DNA of 64,000 bases from Klebsiella huaxiensis. Lineage in GTDB: Bacteria; Pseudomonadota; Gammaproteobacteria; Enterobacterales; Enterobacteriaceae. Positions within the stretch are counted from its first letter, which is position 1, and each line of letters starts with the position of its first letter. Position numbers and translations under genes: made by a program. Positions 8,081-16,865 of this stretch are shown here, piece by piece. The stretch lies in the NCBI RefSeq assembly GCF_003261575.2, contig NZ_CP036175.1:2480001-2544000 (forward strand). The letters run 5' to 3'. Below the pieces are notes generated by a model. The model was given only the letters and a program-made list of their open reading frames with translations. It had not been told where the DNA came from and made no database searches.

Positions 8081-8413
8081 CCGCATTTTTTGTTAAACAT
8101 CCATTTGTTGTGTTAAATTCTTATTATCACACTTGGTTTTTATCATACCGATACCGTTTCTTTTTTCGCATATCATCAAATCAAATAGCGTGCGTTTTTT
8201 TTGGGCTGCCACCTCTTGTTTTTCCATCAACCAGAACCATTTAGTCTCATGTGACTTTAATCACGCAGTAATGATGTGTAAACTGACTGTCGGTGTTATC
8301 TACAGGCGGCTGCAGGTGGGTTCGATTCGGTAAACGGTCGTGCTCATATTTCGCAGAGTGAAGCGGGAACTGGGCCTGAACTTGTTGATAATTATGATTA
8401 TATTGTTTTGTAT

Positions 8414-8450
8414 GTGCTCTTTCGTGTGGGGCACCACTGCAAATAAGGAC
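8414..8450 (+). promoter_or_regulatory. thrS translational operator (tRNA-Thr anticodon mimic)
   Basis: Just before the thrS start, GTGCTC (8414-8419) pairs with GGGCAC (8429-8434), leaving a 9-base loop TTTCGTGTG. The loop contains CGT, the anticodon of a threonine tRNA. The Shine-Dalgarno AAGGA follows at 8445-8449. In E. coli, ThrRS binds this arm as a tRNA mimic and blocks ribosome loading on its own mRNA. Pairing and loop are seen here; the function is carried over from E. coli. Confidence 0.8.
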
Positions 8451-8455
8451 ATGAA

Positions 8456-10384
8456 ATGCCTGTAATTACGCTTCCTGATGGCAGCCAACGCCATTTTGAT
8501 CACGCTGTGAGCCCGATGGATATTGCTCTGGATATCGGTCCAGGTCTGGCGAAAGCCACAATTGCTGGTCGTGTCAACGGCGAGCTGGTTGATGCCTGCG
8601 ATCCTATTGAAAACGATGCAAGCCTCTCCATCATCACCGCTAAAGATGAAGATGGTCTGGAAATTATTCGTCACTCCTGCGCCCACCTTTTGGGGCACGC
8701 AATTAAACAGCTGTGGCCAAATACCAAGATGGCGATCGGCCCGGTTGTCGACAATGGTTTCTACTATGATGTCGATCTGGACCATACCCTGACCCAGGAA
8801 GATATCGACGCGCTCGAAAAACGTATGCACGAGCTCGCTGAGAAAAACTACGACGTCATCAAGAAGAAAGTCAGCTGGCATGAAGCGCGTGAAACCTTCG
8901 TGAAGCGTGGCGAAAACTACAAAGTTTCGATTCTTGATGAAAACATTGCTCATGATGATAAGCCCGGCTTATACCATCACGAAGAATATGTCGACATGTG
9001 TCGTGGCCCACACGTGCCGAACATGCGTTTCTGCCATCACTTTAAGCTGATGAAGACCGCCGGTGCCTACTGGCGTGGTGATAGCAACAATAAGATGTTG
9101 CAACGTATCTACGGAACCGCATGGGCAGATAAAAAGGCGCTGAATGCTTATCTGCAGCGTCTGGAAGAAGCCGCCAAGCGCGACCATCGTAAAATTGGCA
9201 AGCAGCTCGACCTGTATCATATGCAGGAAGAAGCACCGGGTATGGTGTTCTGGCACAACGACGGCTGGACTATCTTCCGTGAACTGGAAACTTTCGTGCG
9301 CTCCAAGCTGAAGGAGTACCAGTATCAGGAAGTTAAAGGTCCGTTTATGATGGACCGTGTGCTGTGGGAAAAAACGGGCCACTGGGACAACTATAAAGAT
9401 GCGATGTTTACCACGTCTTCCGAGAATCGTGAATACTGCATCAAGCCGATGAACTGTCCAGGTCACGTTCAGATCTTCAATCAGGGTCTGAAATCCTATC
9501 GCGATCTGCCATTACGTATGGCTGAGTTCGGTAGCTGCCATCGTAACGAGCCATCAGGCGCGTTGCATGGTTTAATGCGTGTACGCGGCTTTACTCAGGA
9601 TGATGCCCATATCTTCTGTACCGAAGATCAGGTGCGTGATGAAGTCAATGCTTGCATTCGTTTAGTCTATGATATGTATAGCACTTTCGGCTTCGACAAA
9701 ATTGTCGTCAAACTTTCAACGCGTCCGGAAAAACGTATCGGCAGTGATGAAACGTGGGATCGTGCGGAAGCGGATCTGGCCGTAGCTCTGGAAGAGAATA
9801 ACATCCCGTTTGAGTATCAACTGGGTGAAGGGGCATTCTATGGCCCGAAAATTGAATTTACCCTTTATGACTGCCTCGATCGTGCATGGCAGTGCGGTAC
9901 TATACAGTTAGACTTCTCCCTGCCGGCTCGTCTGAGCGCCTCTTATGTAGGCGAAAATAACGAACGACAGGTTCCGGTAATGATTCACCGTGCGATTCTT
10001 GGTTCACTGGAGCGCTTTATTGGCATCCTGACCGAAGAGTTCGCTGGTTTCTTCCCAACCTGGATTGCACCTGTGCAGGTTGTGGTGATGAATATTACTG
10101 ATTCTCAGGCTGAATACGTTAACGAATTGACTCGTAAACTACAAAATGCGGGCATTCGCGTAAAAGCAGACTTGAGAAATGAGAAGATAGGCTTTAAAAT
10201 CCGCGAGCACACTTTACGTCGTGTCCCTTACATGTTGGTCTGTGGCGACAAAGAGGTAGAAGCAGGCAAAGTTGCCGTGCGTACCCGTCGTGGCAAAGAC
10301 TTGGGCAGCCTGGACGTAAATGAAGTTATCGAGAAGCTGCAACAAGAGATTCGCAGCCGCAGTCTAAAACAACTGGAGGAATAA
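8456..10384 (+). CDS. thrS: Threonyl-tRNA synthetase
   Basis: ThrRS charges tRNA-Thr and edits mis-charged serine. The 642 residues equal the E. coli enzyme. Order of domains: an N-terminal TGS domain (1-62), an editing domain with HSCAHLLGHA (His-x3-His zinc-type pattern, about residues 73-82) and CRGPHVP, the class II catalytic core with motif 2 (FGSCHRNEPSGALHGLMRVRG region) and motif 3, and a C-terminal anticodon-binding domain ending KQLEE. The zinc ligands Cys (MNCPGH), His and His are present. It heads the thrS-infC-rpmI-rplT unit, 3 bp from infC. It is regulated by the operator hairpin upstream. Confidence 0.98.
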   Translation: MPVITLPDGSQRHFDHAVSPMDIALDIGPGLAKATIAGRVNGELVDACDPIENDASLSIITAKDEDGLEIIRHSCAHLLGHAIKQLWPNTKMAIGPVVDNGFYYDVDLDHTLTQEDIDALEKRMHELAEKNYDVIKKKVSWHEARETFVKRGENYKVSILDENIAHDDKPGLYHHEEYVDMCRGPHVPNMRFCHHFKLMKTAGAYWRGDSNNKMLQRIYGTAWADKKALNAYLQRLEEAAKRDHRKIGKQLDLYHMQEEAPGMVFWHNDGWTIFRELETFVRSKLKEYQYQEVKGPFMMDRVLWEKTGHWDNYKDAMFTTSSENREYCIKPMNCPGHVQIFNQGLKSYRDLPLRMAEFGSCHRNEPSGALHGLMRVRGFTQDDAHIFCTEDQVRDEVNACIRLVYDMYSTFGFDKIVVKLSTRPEKRIGSDETWDRAEADLAVALEENNIPFEYQLGEGAFYGPKIEFTLYDCLDRAWQCGTIQLDFSLPARLSASYVGENNERQVPVMIHRAILGSLERFIGILTEEFAGFFPTWIAPVQVVVMNITDSQAEYVNELTRKLQNAGIRVKADLRNEKIGFKIREHTLRRVPYMLVCGDKEVEAGKVAVRTRRGKDLGSLDVNEVIEKLQQEIRSRSLKQLEE

Positions 10385-10387
10385 GGT

Positions 10388-10930
10388 ATTAAAGGCGGAA
10401 AACGAGTTCAAACGGCACGTCCGAATCGTATCAATGGCGAGATTCGCGCCCTGGAAGTTCGCTTAACAGGTCTGGAAGGCGAAGCTTTGGGTATTGTGAG
10501 TCTGAGAGAAGCAATCGAAAAGGCTGAAGAAGCCGGAGTAGATTTAGTTGAAATCAGCCCTAACGCCGAACCGCCAGTTTGTCGTATCATGGACTACGGC
10601 AAGTTCCTTTATGAAAAGAGTAAGTCTTCTAAGGAACAGAAGAAAAAGCAAAAAGTTATCCAGGTTAAGGAAATTAAATTCCGCCCTGGTACCGACGATG
10701 GCGATTATCAGGTAAAACTCCGCAGCCTGATTCGCTTTCTGGAAGATGGCGATAAGGCCAAGATCACGCTGCGTTTCCGCGGTCGTGAGATGGCCCACCA
10801 ACAGATCGGTATGGAAGTGCTTACGCGCGTTCGTGACGATCTGAGTGAACTGGCAGTTGTCGAATCCTTCCCAACGAAGATCGAAGGCCGCCAGATGATC
10901 ATGGTGCTCGCTCCTAAGAAGAAACAGTAA
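10388..10930 (+). CDS. infC: Translation initiation factor IF-3 with AUU start codon
   Basis: IF-3 keeps 30S subunits free and checks start-codon pairing. Reading from ATT at 10388 gives 180 residues (start read as Met, then KGGKRVQTARPNR), exactly the E. coli length and sequence type. An ATG-only search would start 99 bases later and lose the N-terminal domain. The start is preceded by GGAGGAATAAGGT, overlapping the thrS stop. The rare AUU start is the known device by which IF-3 represses its own translation. Domain order: N-domain, lysine-rich linker (KSSKEQKKKQK), C-domain with REMAHQQIGMEVL. Confidence 0.97.
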   Translation: MKGGKRVQTARPNRINGEIRALEVRLTGLEGEALGIVSLREAIEKAEEAGVDLVEISPNAEPPVCRIMDYGKFLYEKSKSSKEQKKKQKVIQVKEIKFRPGTDDGDYQVKLRSLIRFLEDGDKAKITLRFRGREMAHQQIGMEVLTRVRDDLSELAVVESFPTKIEGRQMIMVLAPKKKQ

Positions 10931-11224
<294 letters not shown>

Positions 11225-11274
11225 GTCGTTAACCCTTTTAACTTTTTAATTAGAATAGATACAGGAGAGCACAT

Positions 11275-11631
11275 ATGGCTCGCGTAAAACGTGGTGTAGT
11301 TGCCCGTGCACGTCACAAGAAAATTTTGAAACAAGCTAAAGGCTACTACGGTGCGCGTTCTCGCGTATACCGCGTTGCCTTCCAGGCTGTTATCAAAGCT
11401 GGTCAGTACGCTTATCGTGACCGTCGTCAGAAAAAGCGTCAGTTCCGTCAACTGTGGATTGCGCGTATCAACGCAGCAGCACGTCAGAACGGTATTTCTT
11501 ACAGCAAATTCATCAACGGCCTGAAAAAAGCCTCTGTTGAAATCGACCGTAAGATCCTGGCTGACATCGCAGTATTCGACAAATTAGCGTTCACCGCGCT
11601 GGTCGAAAAAGCGAAAGCAGCTCTGGCATAA
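11275..11631 (+). CDS. rplT: 50S ribosomal protein L20
   Basis: L20 is a 118-residue basic protein (MARVKRGVVARARHKKILKQ) needed early in 50S assembly, and it represses its own operon at the rpmI leader. The N-terminal half is the extended RNA-threading tail and the C-terminal half is the globular RNA-binding domain (NGISYSKFINGLKKASVEID). A strong Shine-Dalgarno (AGGAGAG) precedes the start. A terminator follows 10 bases after the stop. Length and sequence are normal. Confidence 0.98.
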   Translation: MARVKRGVVARARHKKILKQAKGYYGARSRVYRVAFQAVIKAGQYAYRDRRQKKRQFRQLWIARINAAARQNGISYSKFINGLKKASVEIDRKILADIAVFDKLAFTALVEKAKAALA

Positions 11632-11640
11632 GCCAGTTGA

Positions 11641-11665
11641 AAGAGGGAGCTTGTCTCCCTCTTTT
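11641..11665 (+). terminator. rplT terminator
   Basis: The stem AAGAGGGAG/CTCCCTCTT with a 5-nt loop is followed by TT and a T-rich tail. Confidence 0.85.
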
Positions 11666-11754
11666 CGTTTCAACACTATCAATACATTGACTTTTATTGT
11701 CGTAAGCTTTTCAATACAGGTCTTCCGTTTCGTACCAGACAAGGTAATGCAAGC

Positions 11755-11799
11755 ATGAATGCTGCTATTTTCCGCTTCTTTTTTTACTTTAGCACCTGA
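11755..11799 (+). CDS. pheM: PheM, phenylalanine leader peptide of pheST
   Basis: This 14-residue leader ([14 protein letters not shown]) contains five phenylalanines, as in E. coli. Ribosome stalling at the Phe codons when charged tRNA-Phe is scarce favours the anti-terminator and lets transcription continue into pheST. The terminator of the attenuator follows at 11845. An identical arrangement is known from E. coli; the peptide and hairpin are read directly here. Confidence 0.95.
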
Positions 11800-11844
11800 A
11801 CTCAGGAGGCTAGCGCGTGAAAGAAGAAACGGAAAACAGCGCCT

Positions 11845-11871
11845 AAAAGCCTCCCTGGTGGAGGCTTTTTT
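11845..11871 (+). terminator. pheST attenuator terminator
   Basis: AGCCTCC pairs with GGAGGCT around CTGGT, with TTTTTT after the stem. It lies 45 bases after the pheM stop, the right place for the attenuation terminator. Confidence 0.92.
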
Positions 11872-11891
11872 CGTATATGAACTGGCTCATT

Positions 11892-11988
11892 CTATTTCAA
11901 GCTGCAGGTAGGTGAATTAACTCGTGCGATCCCGCTGGAGCAATCTGCGGTAGATACGGATTTACCCACTACCTGTCACTCGAAATAG
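11892..11988. repeat. Imperfect palindromic intergenic repeat in the pheST leader
   Basis: The arms CTATTTCAAGCTGCAGGTAG (11892-11911) and CTACCTGTCACTCGAAATAG (11969-11988) match as an inverted repeat at 16 of 20 positions around a 57-nt core. The terminal motif (TTCAAG-TGC) resembles the ends of the ERIC element at 51726 but the core does not. It lies between the attenuator and pheS, so it would be part of the read-through mRNA. It is probably a short non-coding repeat family; I cannot name it. Confidence 0.55.
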
Positions 11989-12043
11989 TGAGAGCAAAAT
12001 AATAACCATAACCGGTGTCTGCACCGACATAATGAGGAAAACC

Positions 12044-13027
12044 ATGTCACATCTCGCAGAGCTGGTTGCCAGTGCGAAGGCAGCCATTAACGAGGCATCA
12101 GATGTTGCTGCGCTGGACAACGTCCGCGTGGAATATTTGGGTAAGAAAGGGCAATTGACCCTTCAGATGACGACCCTGCGTGAGCTGCCTGCTGAAGATC
12201 GCCCGGCAGCCGGTGCGGTTATCAACGAAGCCAAAGAGCAGGTCCAGCAGGCGCTTAACGCGCGTAAAGCTGACCTCGAAGGCGCAGCGCTTAACGCGCG
12301 TCTGGCCGCGGAGACCATTGATGTCTCTCTGCCGGGGCGTCGTATCGAGAACGGTGGTCTGCACCCGGTTACCCGTACCATCGACCGTATTGAAAGTTTC
12401 TTCGGTGAGCTCGGCTTTACCGTCGCGACCGGTCCGGAAATCGAAGATGACTACCATAACTTCGATGCGCTGAATATTCCTGGCCACCATCCGGCGCGCG
12501 CTGACCACGACACTTTCTGGTTTGATGCCACGCGCCTCCTGCGCACTCAAACTTCTGGCGTGCAGATCCGCACCATGGCCAACCAGCAGCCGCCAATCCG
12601 CATTATTGCACCAGGCCGCGTTTATCGTAACGACTACGATCAGACTCACACTCCAATGTTCCACCAGATGGAAGGCCTGATTGTTGACACTAACATCAGC
12701 TTCACCAACCTGAAGGGAACCCTCCACGATTTCCTGCGTAACTTTTTTGAAGAAGATTTGCAGATTCGTTTTCGTCCGTCCTACTTCCCGTTCACAGAGC
12801 CTTCTGCTGAAGTTGACGTCATGGGGAAAAACGGTAAATGGCTGGAAGTGCTCGGCTGCGGCATGGTGCACCCGAACGTACTGCGCAACGTTGGCATTGA
12901 TCCGGAAATCTATTCCGGCTTTGCCTTCGGTATGGGTATGGAGCGACTGACTATGCTGCGCTACGGCGTAACCGACTTACGCGCATTCTTCGAAAACGAT
13001 CTGCGTTTCCTCAAACAGTTTAAATAA
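12044..13027 (+). CDS. pheS: Phenylalanyl-tRNA synthetase alpha subunit
   Basis: PheS is the catalytic subunit of the (alpha-beta)2 PheRS. The 327-residue protein starts MSHLAELVASAKAAI. An ATG 12 bases earlier is in frame but adds residues missing from the family. It has an N-terminal coiled coil (to about residue 85) and a class II core with motif 2 (PGRVYRNDYDQTHTPMFHQMEG) and motif 3 (GFAFGMGMERLTMLRYG). The Ala in GFAFGMG, the site where Gly substitution relaxes specificity, is present. The pheT start follows 15 bp after the stop. Expression is set by the pheM attenuator. Confidence 0.97.
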   Translation: MSHLAELVASAKAAINEASDVAALDNVRVEYLGKKGQLTLQMTTLRELPAEDRPAAGAVINEAKEQVQQALNARKADLEGAALNARLAAETIDVSLPGRRIENGGLHPVTRTIDRIESFFGELGFTVATGPEIEDDYHNFDALNIPGHHPARADHDTFWFDATRLLRTQTSGVQIRTMANQQPPIRIIAPGRVYRNDYDQTHTPMFHQMEGLIVDTNISFTNLKGTLHDFLRNFFEEDLQIRFRPSYFPFTEPSAEVDVMGKNGKWLEVLGCGMVHPNVLRNVGIDPEIYSGFAFGMGMERLTMLRYGVTDLRAFFENDLRFLKQFK

Positions 13028-13042
13028 GGGTAGGACAGAACA

Positions 13043-15430
13043 ATGAAATTCAGTGAACTGTGGTTACGCGAGTGGGTTAACCCGGCCATCGACAGCGAAG
13101 CGCTGTCGGACCAGATAACCATGGCAGGCCTCGAAGTTGACGGTGTTGAGCCGGTCGCGGGAAGCTTCAACGGCGTTGTCGTAGGTGAAGTGGTTGAATG
13201 CGCTCAGCACCCTAATGCTGACAAACTACGCGTAACGAAAATCAACGTTGGCGGCGAACGTCTGCTGGATATCGTCTGCGGCGCGCCGAACTGTCGTCAG
13301 GGTCTGAAGGTTGCGGTTGCAACCATCGGTGCCGTACTGCCGGGTGATTTTAAAATTAAAGCGGCGAAACTGCGCGGCGAGCCTTCTGAAGGTATGCTGT
13401 GTTCTTTCTCCGAGCTGGGTATTTCCGACGATCATAGCGGCATTATCGAATTGCCTGCTGATGCGCCGCTGGGTACCGACATCCGTGAATACCTGAAGCT
13501 GGACGATAACACCATTGAAATCAGCGTCACGCCGAACCGTGCCGACTGCCTGGGTATTATTGGTGTTGCTCGCGATGTGGCCGTACTCAACAAAGCTCCG
13601 CTGAATGCTCCGGAAATTACCCCGGTTGCGGCGACTGTTGATGATGTGCTGCCAATCCAGGTTGAAGCGCCGGATGCTTGCCCGCGCTATCTGGGGCGCG
13701 TGGTGAAAGGCATTAATGTTAAAGCGCCGACTCCGTTGTGGATGAAAGAGAAGCTGCGTCGTTGCGGTATTCGTTCCATCGATGCCGTGGTTGATGTGAC
13801 CAACTATGTGCTGCTTGAACTGGGTCAGCCAATGCACGCCTTCGACAAAGATCGCATTGACGGCGGGATTGTCGTGCGTATGGCGCACGAAGGGGAGACC
13901 TTAGTTCTGCTGGATGGCTCTGAAGCTAAGCTGGACACCGATACTCTGGTTATTGCTGACCACCAGAAAGCGCTGGCAATGGGCGGCATTTTCGGTGGTG
14001 AACACTCTGGTGTGAATGACGAAACGCAAAACGTTCTGTTGGAATGTGCGTTCTTCAGCCCGCTGTCTATTACTGGCCGCGCGCGTCGCCATGGCCTGCA
14101 TACCGATGCCTCTCACCGCTATGAGCGTGGTGTGGACTCAGCGCTGCAATATAAGGCAATGGAACGTGCAACTCGCCTGCTGATGGATATCTGTGGCGGT
14201 GAAGCTGGTCCGATCATCGATGTTACTAATGAAGCGACTCTGCCTAAGCCTGCAACTATCACACTGCGCCGTAGCAAGCTCGATCGCCTGATTGGTCATC
14301 ACGTTGATGATGCGCAGGTGAGCGATATTTTGCGTCGTCTGGGCTGCGAAGTGACTGAAGGTCAGGACGAGTGGAAAGCCGTTGCGCCGAGCTGGCGTTT
14401 CGACATGGAGATCGAAGAGGACCTGGTCGAAGAAGTCGCTCGCGTTTATGGCTATAACAATATTCCTGATGAGCCGGTCCAGGCTGGCCTGATCATGGGC
14501 ACCCACCGCGAGGCGGATCTGTCGCTTAAGCGCGTGAAAACCCTGCTCAATGACAAAGGCTACCAGGAAGTTATTACCTATAGTTTTGTAGATCCGAAAG
14601 TACAGCAATTGATCCACGCTGGTGAAGAAGCGCTGATTCTGCCGAGCCCAATCTCCAGCGAAATGTCGGCAATGCGCCTGTCATTGTGGACTGGCTTACT
14701 GGGAACTGTGGTGTATAACCAAAACCGTCAGCAGAGCCGTGTACGTATCTTTGAGAGCGGCTTACGCTTTGTTCCAGATACTCAGGCTCCGCTGGGTATT
14801 CGCCAGGATGTGATGCTGGCTGGCGTGATTTGCGGTAACCGCTACGAAGAGCACTGGAATCTGGCAAAAGAAACCGTTGATTTTTATGATTTAAAAGGTG
14901 ACCTTGAGTCCGTTCTTGACCTGACCGGTAAGCTTTCCGATATCGAATTCCGTATCGAAGCTAATACTGCGCTTCATCCGGGGCAGTCCGCAGCGATTTA
15001 TCTGAAAGGTGAACGTATTGGTTTTATTGGGGTTGTTCACCCGGAGCTGGAACGTAAACTGGATCTGAACGGTCGCACTTTGGTCTTCGAACTGGAGTGG
15101 GACAAGCTTGCAGACCGCGTGGTGCCTCAGGCGCGTGAAGTTTCGCGCTTCCCGGCGAACCGTCGTGACATCGCTGTTGTTGTGGCAGAAAACGTTCCCG
15201 CTGCCGATGTTTTAGCCGAGTGTAAGAAAGTTGGCGTAAATCAGGTAGTTGGCGTAAACTTATTTGACGTGTACCGCGGTAAAGGCGTGTCGGAAGGCTT
15301 TAAGAGCCTTGCGATTAGTCTAATCCTTCAGGATACCAGCCGTACACTCGAAGAAGAGGAGATTGCCGCTACCGTCGCCAAATGTGTAGAGGCATTGAAA
15401 GAGCGATTCCAGGCATCATTGAGGGATTGA
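13043..15430 (+). CDS. pheT: Phenylalanyl-tRNA synthetase beta subunit
   Basis: PheT binds tRNA-Phe and edits mis-charged tyrosine. The 795 residues equal the E. coli length. Domains in order: an OB-fold/EMAP tRNA-binding domain (about 39-148, with AQHPNADKLRV), the B3/B4 editing domain (about 210-390), a B5 domain (about 400-475, HHVDDAQVSDILRRLGCEV), a catalytic-like core, and a C-terminal FDX-ACB anticodon domain (about 700-795). It is co-transcribed with pheS and ihfA; the ihfA start is 4 bp past the stop. Confidence 0.97.
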   Translation: MKFSELWLREWVNPAIDSEALSDQITMAGLEVDGVEPVAGSFNGVVVGEVVECAQHPNADKLRVTKINVGGERLLDIVCGAPNCRQGLKVAVATIGAVLPGDFKIKAAKLRGEPSEGMLCSFSELGISDDHSGIIELPADAPLGTDIREYLKLDDNTIEISVTPNRADCLGIIGVARDVAVLNKAPLNAPEITPVAATVDDVLPIQVEAPDACPRYLGRVVKGINVKAPTPLWMKEKLRRCGIRSIDAVVDVTNYVLLELGQPMHAFDKDRIDGGIVVRMAHEGETLVLLDGSEAKLDTDTLVIADHQKALAMGGIFGGEHSGVNDETQNVLLECAFFSPLSITGRARRHGLHTDASHRYERGVDSALQYKAMERATRLLMDICGGEAGPIIDVTNEATLPKPATITLRRSKLDRLIGHHVDDAQVSDILRRLGCEVTEGQDEWKAVAPSWRFDMEIEEDLVEEVARVYGYNNIPDEPVQAGLIMGTHREADLSLKRVKTLLNDKGYQEVITYSFVDPKVQQLIHAGEEALILPSPISSEMSAMRLSLWTGLLGTVVYNQNRQQSRVRIFESGLRFVPDTQAPLGIRQDVMLAGVICGNRYEEHWNLAKETVDFYDLKGDLESVLDLTGKLSDIEFRIEANTALHPGQSAAIYLKGERIGFIGVVHPELERKLDLNGRTLVFELEWDKLADRVVPQAREVSRFPANRRDIAVVVAENVPAADVLAECKKVGVNQVVGVNLFDVYRGKGVSEGFKSLAISLILQDTSRTLEEEEIAATVAKCVEALKERFQASLRD

Positions 15431-15434
15431 ACCT

Positions 15435-15734
15435 ATGGCGCTTACAAAAGCTGAAATGTCAGAATATCTGTTTGATAAGCTTGGGCTTAGCAAGCGGGAT
15501 GCCAAAGAGCTGGTGGAGTTGTTTTTCGAAGAGGTTCGCCGTGCTCTGGAAAACGGAGAGCAGGTAAAACTCTCCGGGTTTGGCAACTTCGATTTGCGTG
15601 ATAAGAACCAACGCCCGGGCCGTAACCCGAAAACGGGAGAGGATATCCCTATTACAGCCCGGCGAGTGGTGACCTTCAGACCAGGCCAGAAGCTAAAAAG
15701 CCGTGTTGAAAATGCGTCACCCAGAGACAAATAA
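15435..15734 (+). CDS. ihfA: Integration host factor alpha subunit
   Basis: IHF alpha is a 99-residue DNA-bending protein that pairs with IHF beta. The sequence MALTKAEMSEYLFDKLGLSK and the DNA-intercalating arm RPGRNPKTGEDIPITARRVV, with its proline at about residue 65, are intact. Starting 4 bp after pheT, it is the third gene of pheST-ihfA. In E. coli it also has its own promoter inside pheT, and it represses itself. A terminator follows at once. Confidence 0.98.
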   Translation: MALTKAEMSEYLFDKLGLSKRDAKELVELFFEEVRRALENGEQVKLSGFGNFDLRDKNQRPGRNPKTGEDIPITARRVVTFRPGQKLKSRVENASPRDK

Positions 15735-15746
15735 TCTGAACTAACT

Positions 15747-15772
15747 AAAAAGGCCGCGATGCGGCCTTTTTC
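15747..15772 (+). terminator. ihfA terminator
   Basis: The perfect stem AAAAGGCCGC/GCGGCCTTTT (3-nt loop) is followed by TTCTTTTC. Confidence 0.9.
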
Positions 15773-15829
15773 TTTTCTTTACTGAATACCGTAAAATCAA
15801 TCACATCCCACTCCTGGATTTAGGAATCT

Positions 15830-16816
15830 ATGCTGACCTTTGCTCAAATTCAGCAGCGCCGCAGTCGGCGCTGGCTTGCGGTATTAACCTTGCTGCTTCT
15901 GATCACATCGACCATCAGCCTGTGCGCTGGAGACCAGTGGATTGGCCCCGGCGAGTGGTTGAGCGCTAAAGGTGAGCTTTTTATCTGGCAGATCCGTCTG
16001 CCTCGTACTCTGGCCGTCCTGCTTGTGGGAGCAGCGCTGGCGCTTTCGGGGGCGATAATGCAGGCGCTATTTGAAAACCCGCTAGCGGAGCCGGGGCTGC
16101 TGGGCGTATCCAATGGGGCTGGGGTTGGCCTGATTGCTGCTGTGCTGCTGGGGAAAGGGTTGCTTCCTGGTTGGGCGTTAGGGCTATGCGCGATTCTTGG
16201 CGCGCTAGTCATCACCTTTATTTTGCTGCGCTTCGCCAGGCGACACTTGTCCACCAGCCGGTTGCTGTTGGCGGGTGTCGCGTTAGGTATCATCTGTAGT
16301 GCACTGATGACCTGGGCTGTCTATTTTTCTACCTCTTTCGATCTTCGTCAGTTGATGTACTGGATGATGGGCGGTTTTGGCGGCGTTGACTGGCAGCAGC
16401 TGTGGCTAATGCTGGCGCTGTTGCCGGTGTTGGGCTGGGTGTGTTTGCAATCGCAGCCGCTCAATCTGCTGGCGCTGGGCGAAGTGTCCGCGCGACAGTT
16501 GGGCTTACCGTTGTGGCTATGGCGCAAAGTGTTGGTGGTGGCTACCGGCTGGTTGGTGGGAGTTAGCGTGGCGCTGGCTGGGGCGATTGGTTTTATTGGC
16601 CTGGTCATTCCGCACATTCTGCGTTTATGCGGTTTAAGCGATCATCGTGTTTTGCTTCCGGCCTGTATGTTAGCCGGAGCCAGTGCTTTACTGGGGGCGG
16701 ATATTGTCGCGCGTCTGGCGCTGTCGGCGGCGGAACTGCCCATCGGCGTGGTTACCGCGACGCTGGGGGCGCCGGTGTTTATCTGGTTATTGTTAAAATC
16801 AGGCCGCCCGCAGTAG
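15830..16816 (+). CDS. btuC: Vitamin B12 ABC transporter permease BtuC
   Basis: BtuC is the FecCD-family permease of the BtuCDF cobalamin importer. The 328-residue protein (E. coli 326) starts MLTFAQIQQRRSRRWL and shows about ten hydrophobic segments. It has the family signatures GAIMQALFENPLAEPGLLGVSNGAG near residue 85 and the cytoplasmic coupling loop with the Gly-rich GAIGFIGLVIPHILRL near residue 250. In E. coli btuC is followed by btuE and btuD in one operon. Here an oppositely oriented lipoprotein gene splits btuC from btuE-btuD, so BtuC and BtuD are probably transcribed separately. Confidence 0.96.
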   Translation: MLTFAQIQQRRSRRWLAVLTLLLLITSTISLCAGDQWIGPGEWLSAKGELFIWQIRLPRTLAVLLVGAALALSGAIMQALFENPLAEPGLLGVSNGAGVGLIAAVLLGKGLLPGWALGLCAILGALVITFILLRFARRHLSTSRLLLAGVALGIICSALMTWAVYFSTSFDLRQLMYWMMGGFGGVDWQQLWLMLALLPVLGWVCLQSQPLNLLALGEVSARQLGLPLWLWRKVLVVATGWLVGVSVALAGAIGFIGLVIPHILRLCGLSDHRVLLPACMLAGASALLGADIVARLALSAAELPIGVVTATLGAPVFIWLLLKSGRPQ

Positions 16817-16839
16817 GGCAATACAGGCGCTGTATTGCC
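16817..16839. terminator. Hairpin between convergent btuC and nlpA-like gene
   Basis: A perfect 10-bp stem (GGCAATACAG/CTGTATTGCC, 3-nt loop) starts on the last base of the btuC stop codon region. No T-run follows on either strand, so it may be a transcript-stabilising hairpin or a weak terminator. Confidence 0.5.
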
Positions 16840-16865
16840 ACAGCGCCTGCAATAAGTCGAGAATA

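Noticed and set aside
8133..8333. 66-codon frame in the thrS upstream region
   Set aside because: No good ribosome site and unusual residue make-up; the region is better explained as thrS promoter and leader.
8300..8953. 217-codon minus-strand frame crossing the thrS start
   Set aside because: It would cover the thrS operator and the start of thrS; shadow frame.
10487..10930. infC starting at the first ATG-type frame
   Set aside because: That start removes the N-terminal domain of IF-3; ATT at 10388 restores the exact 180-residue protein.
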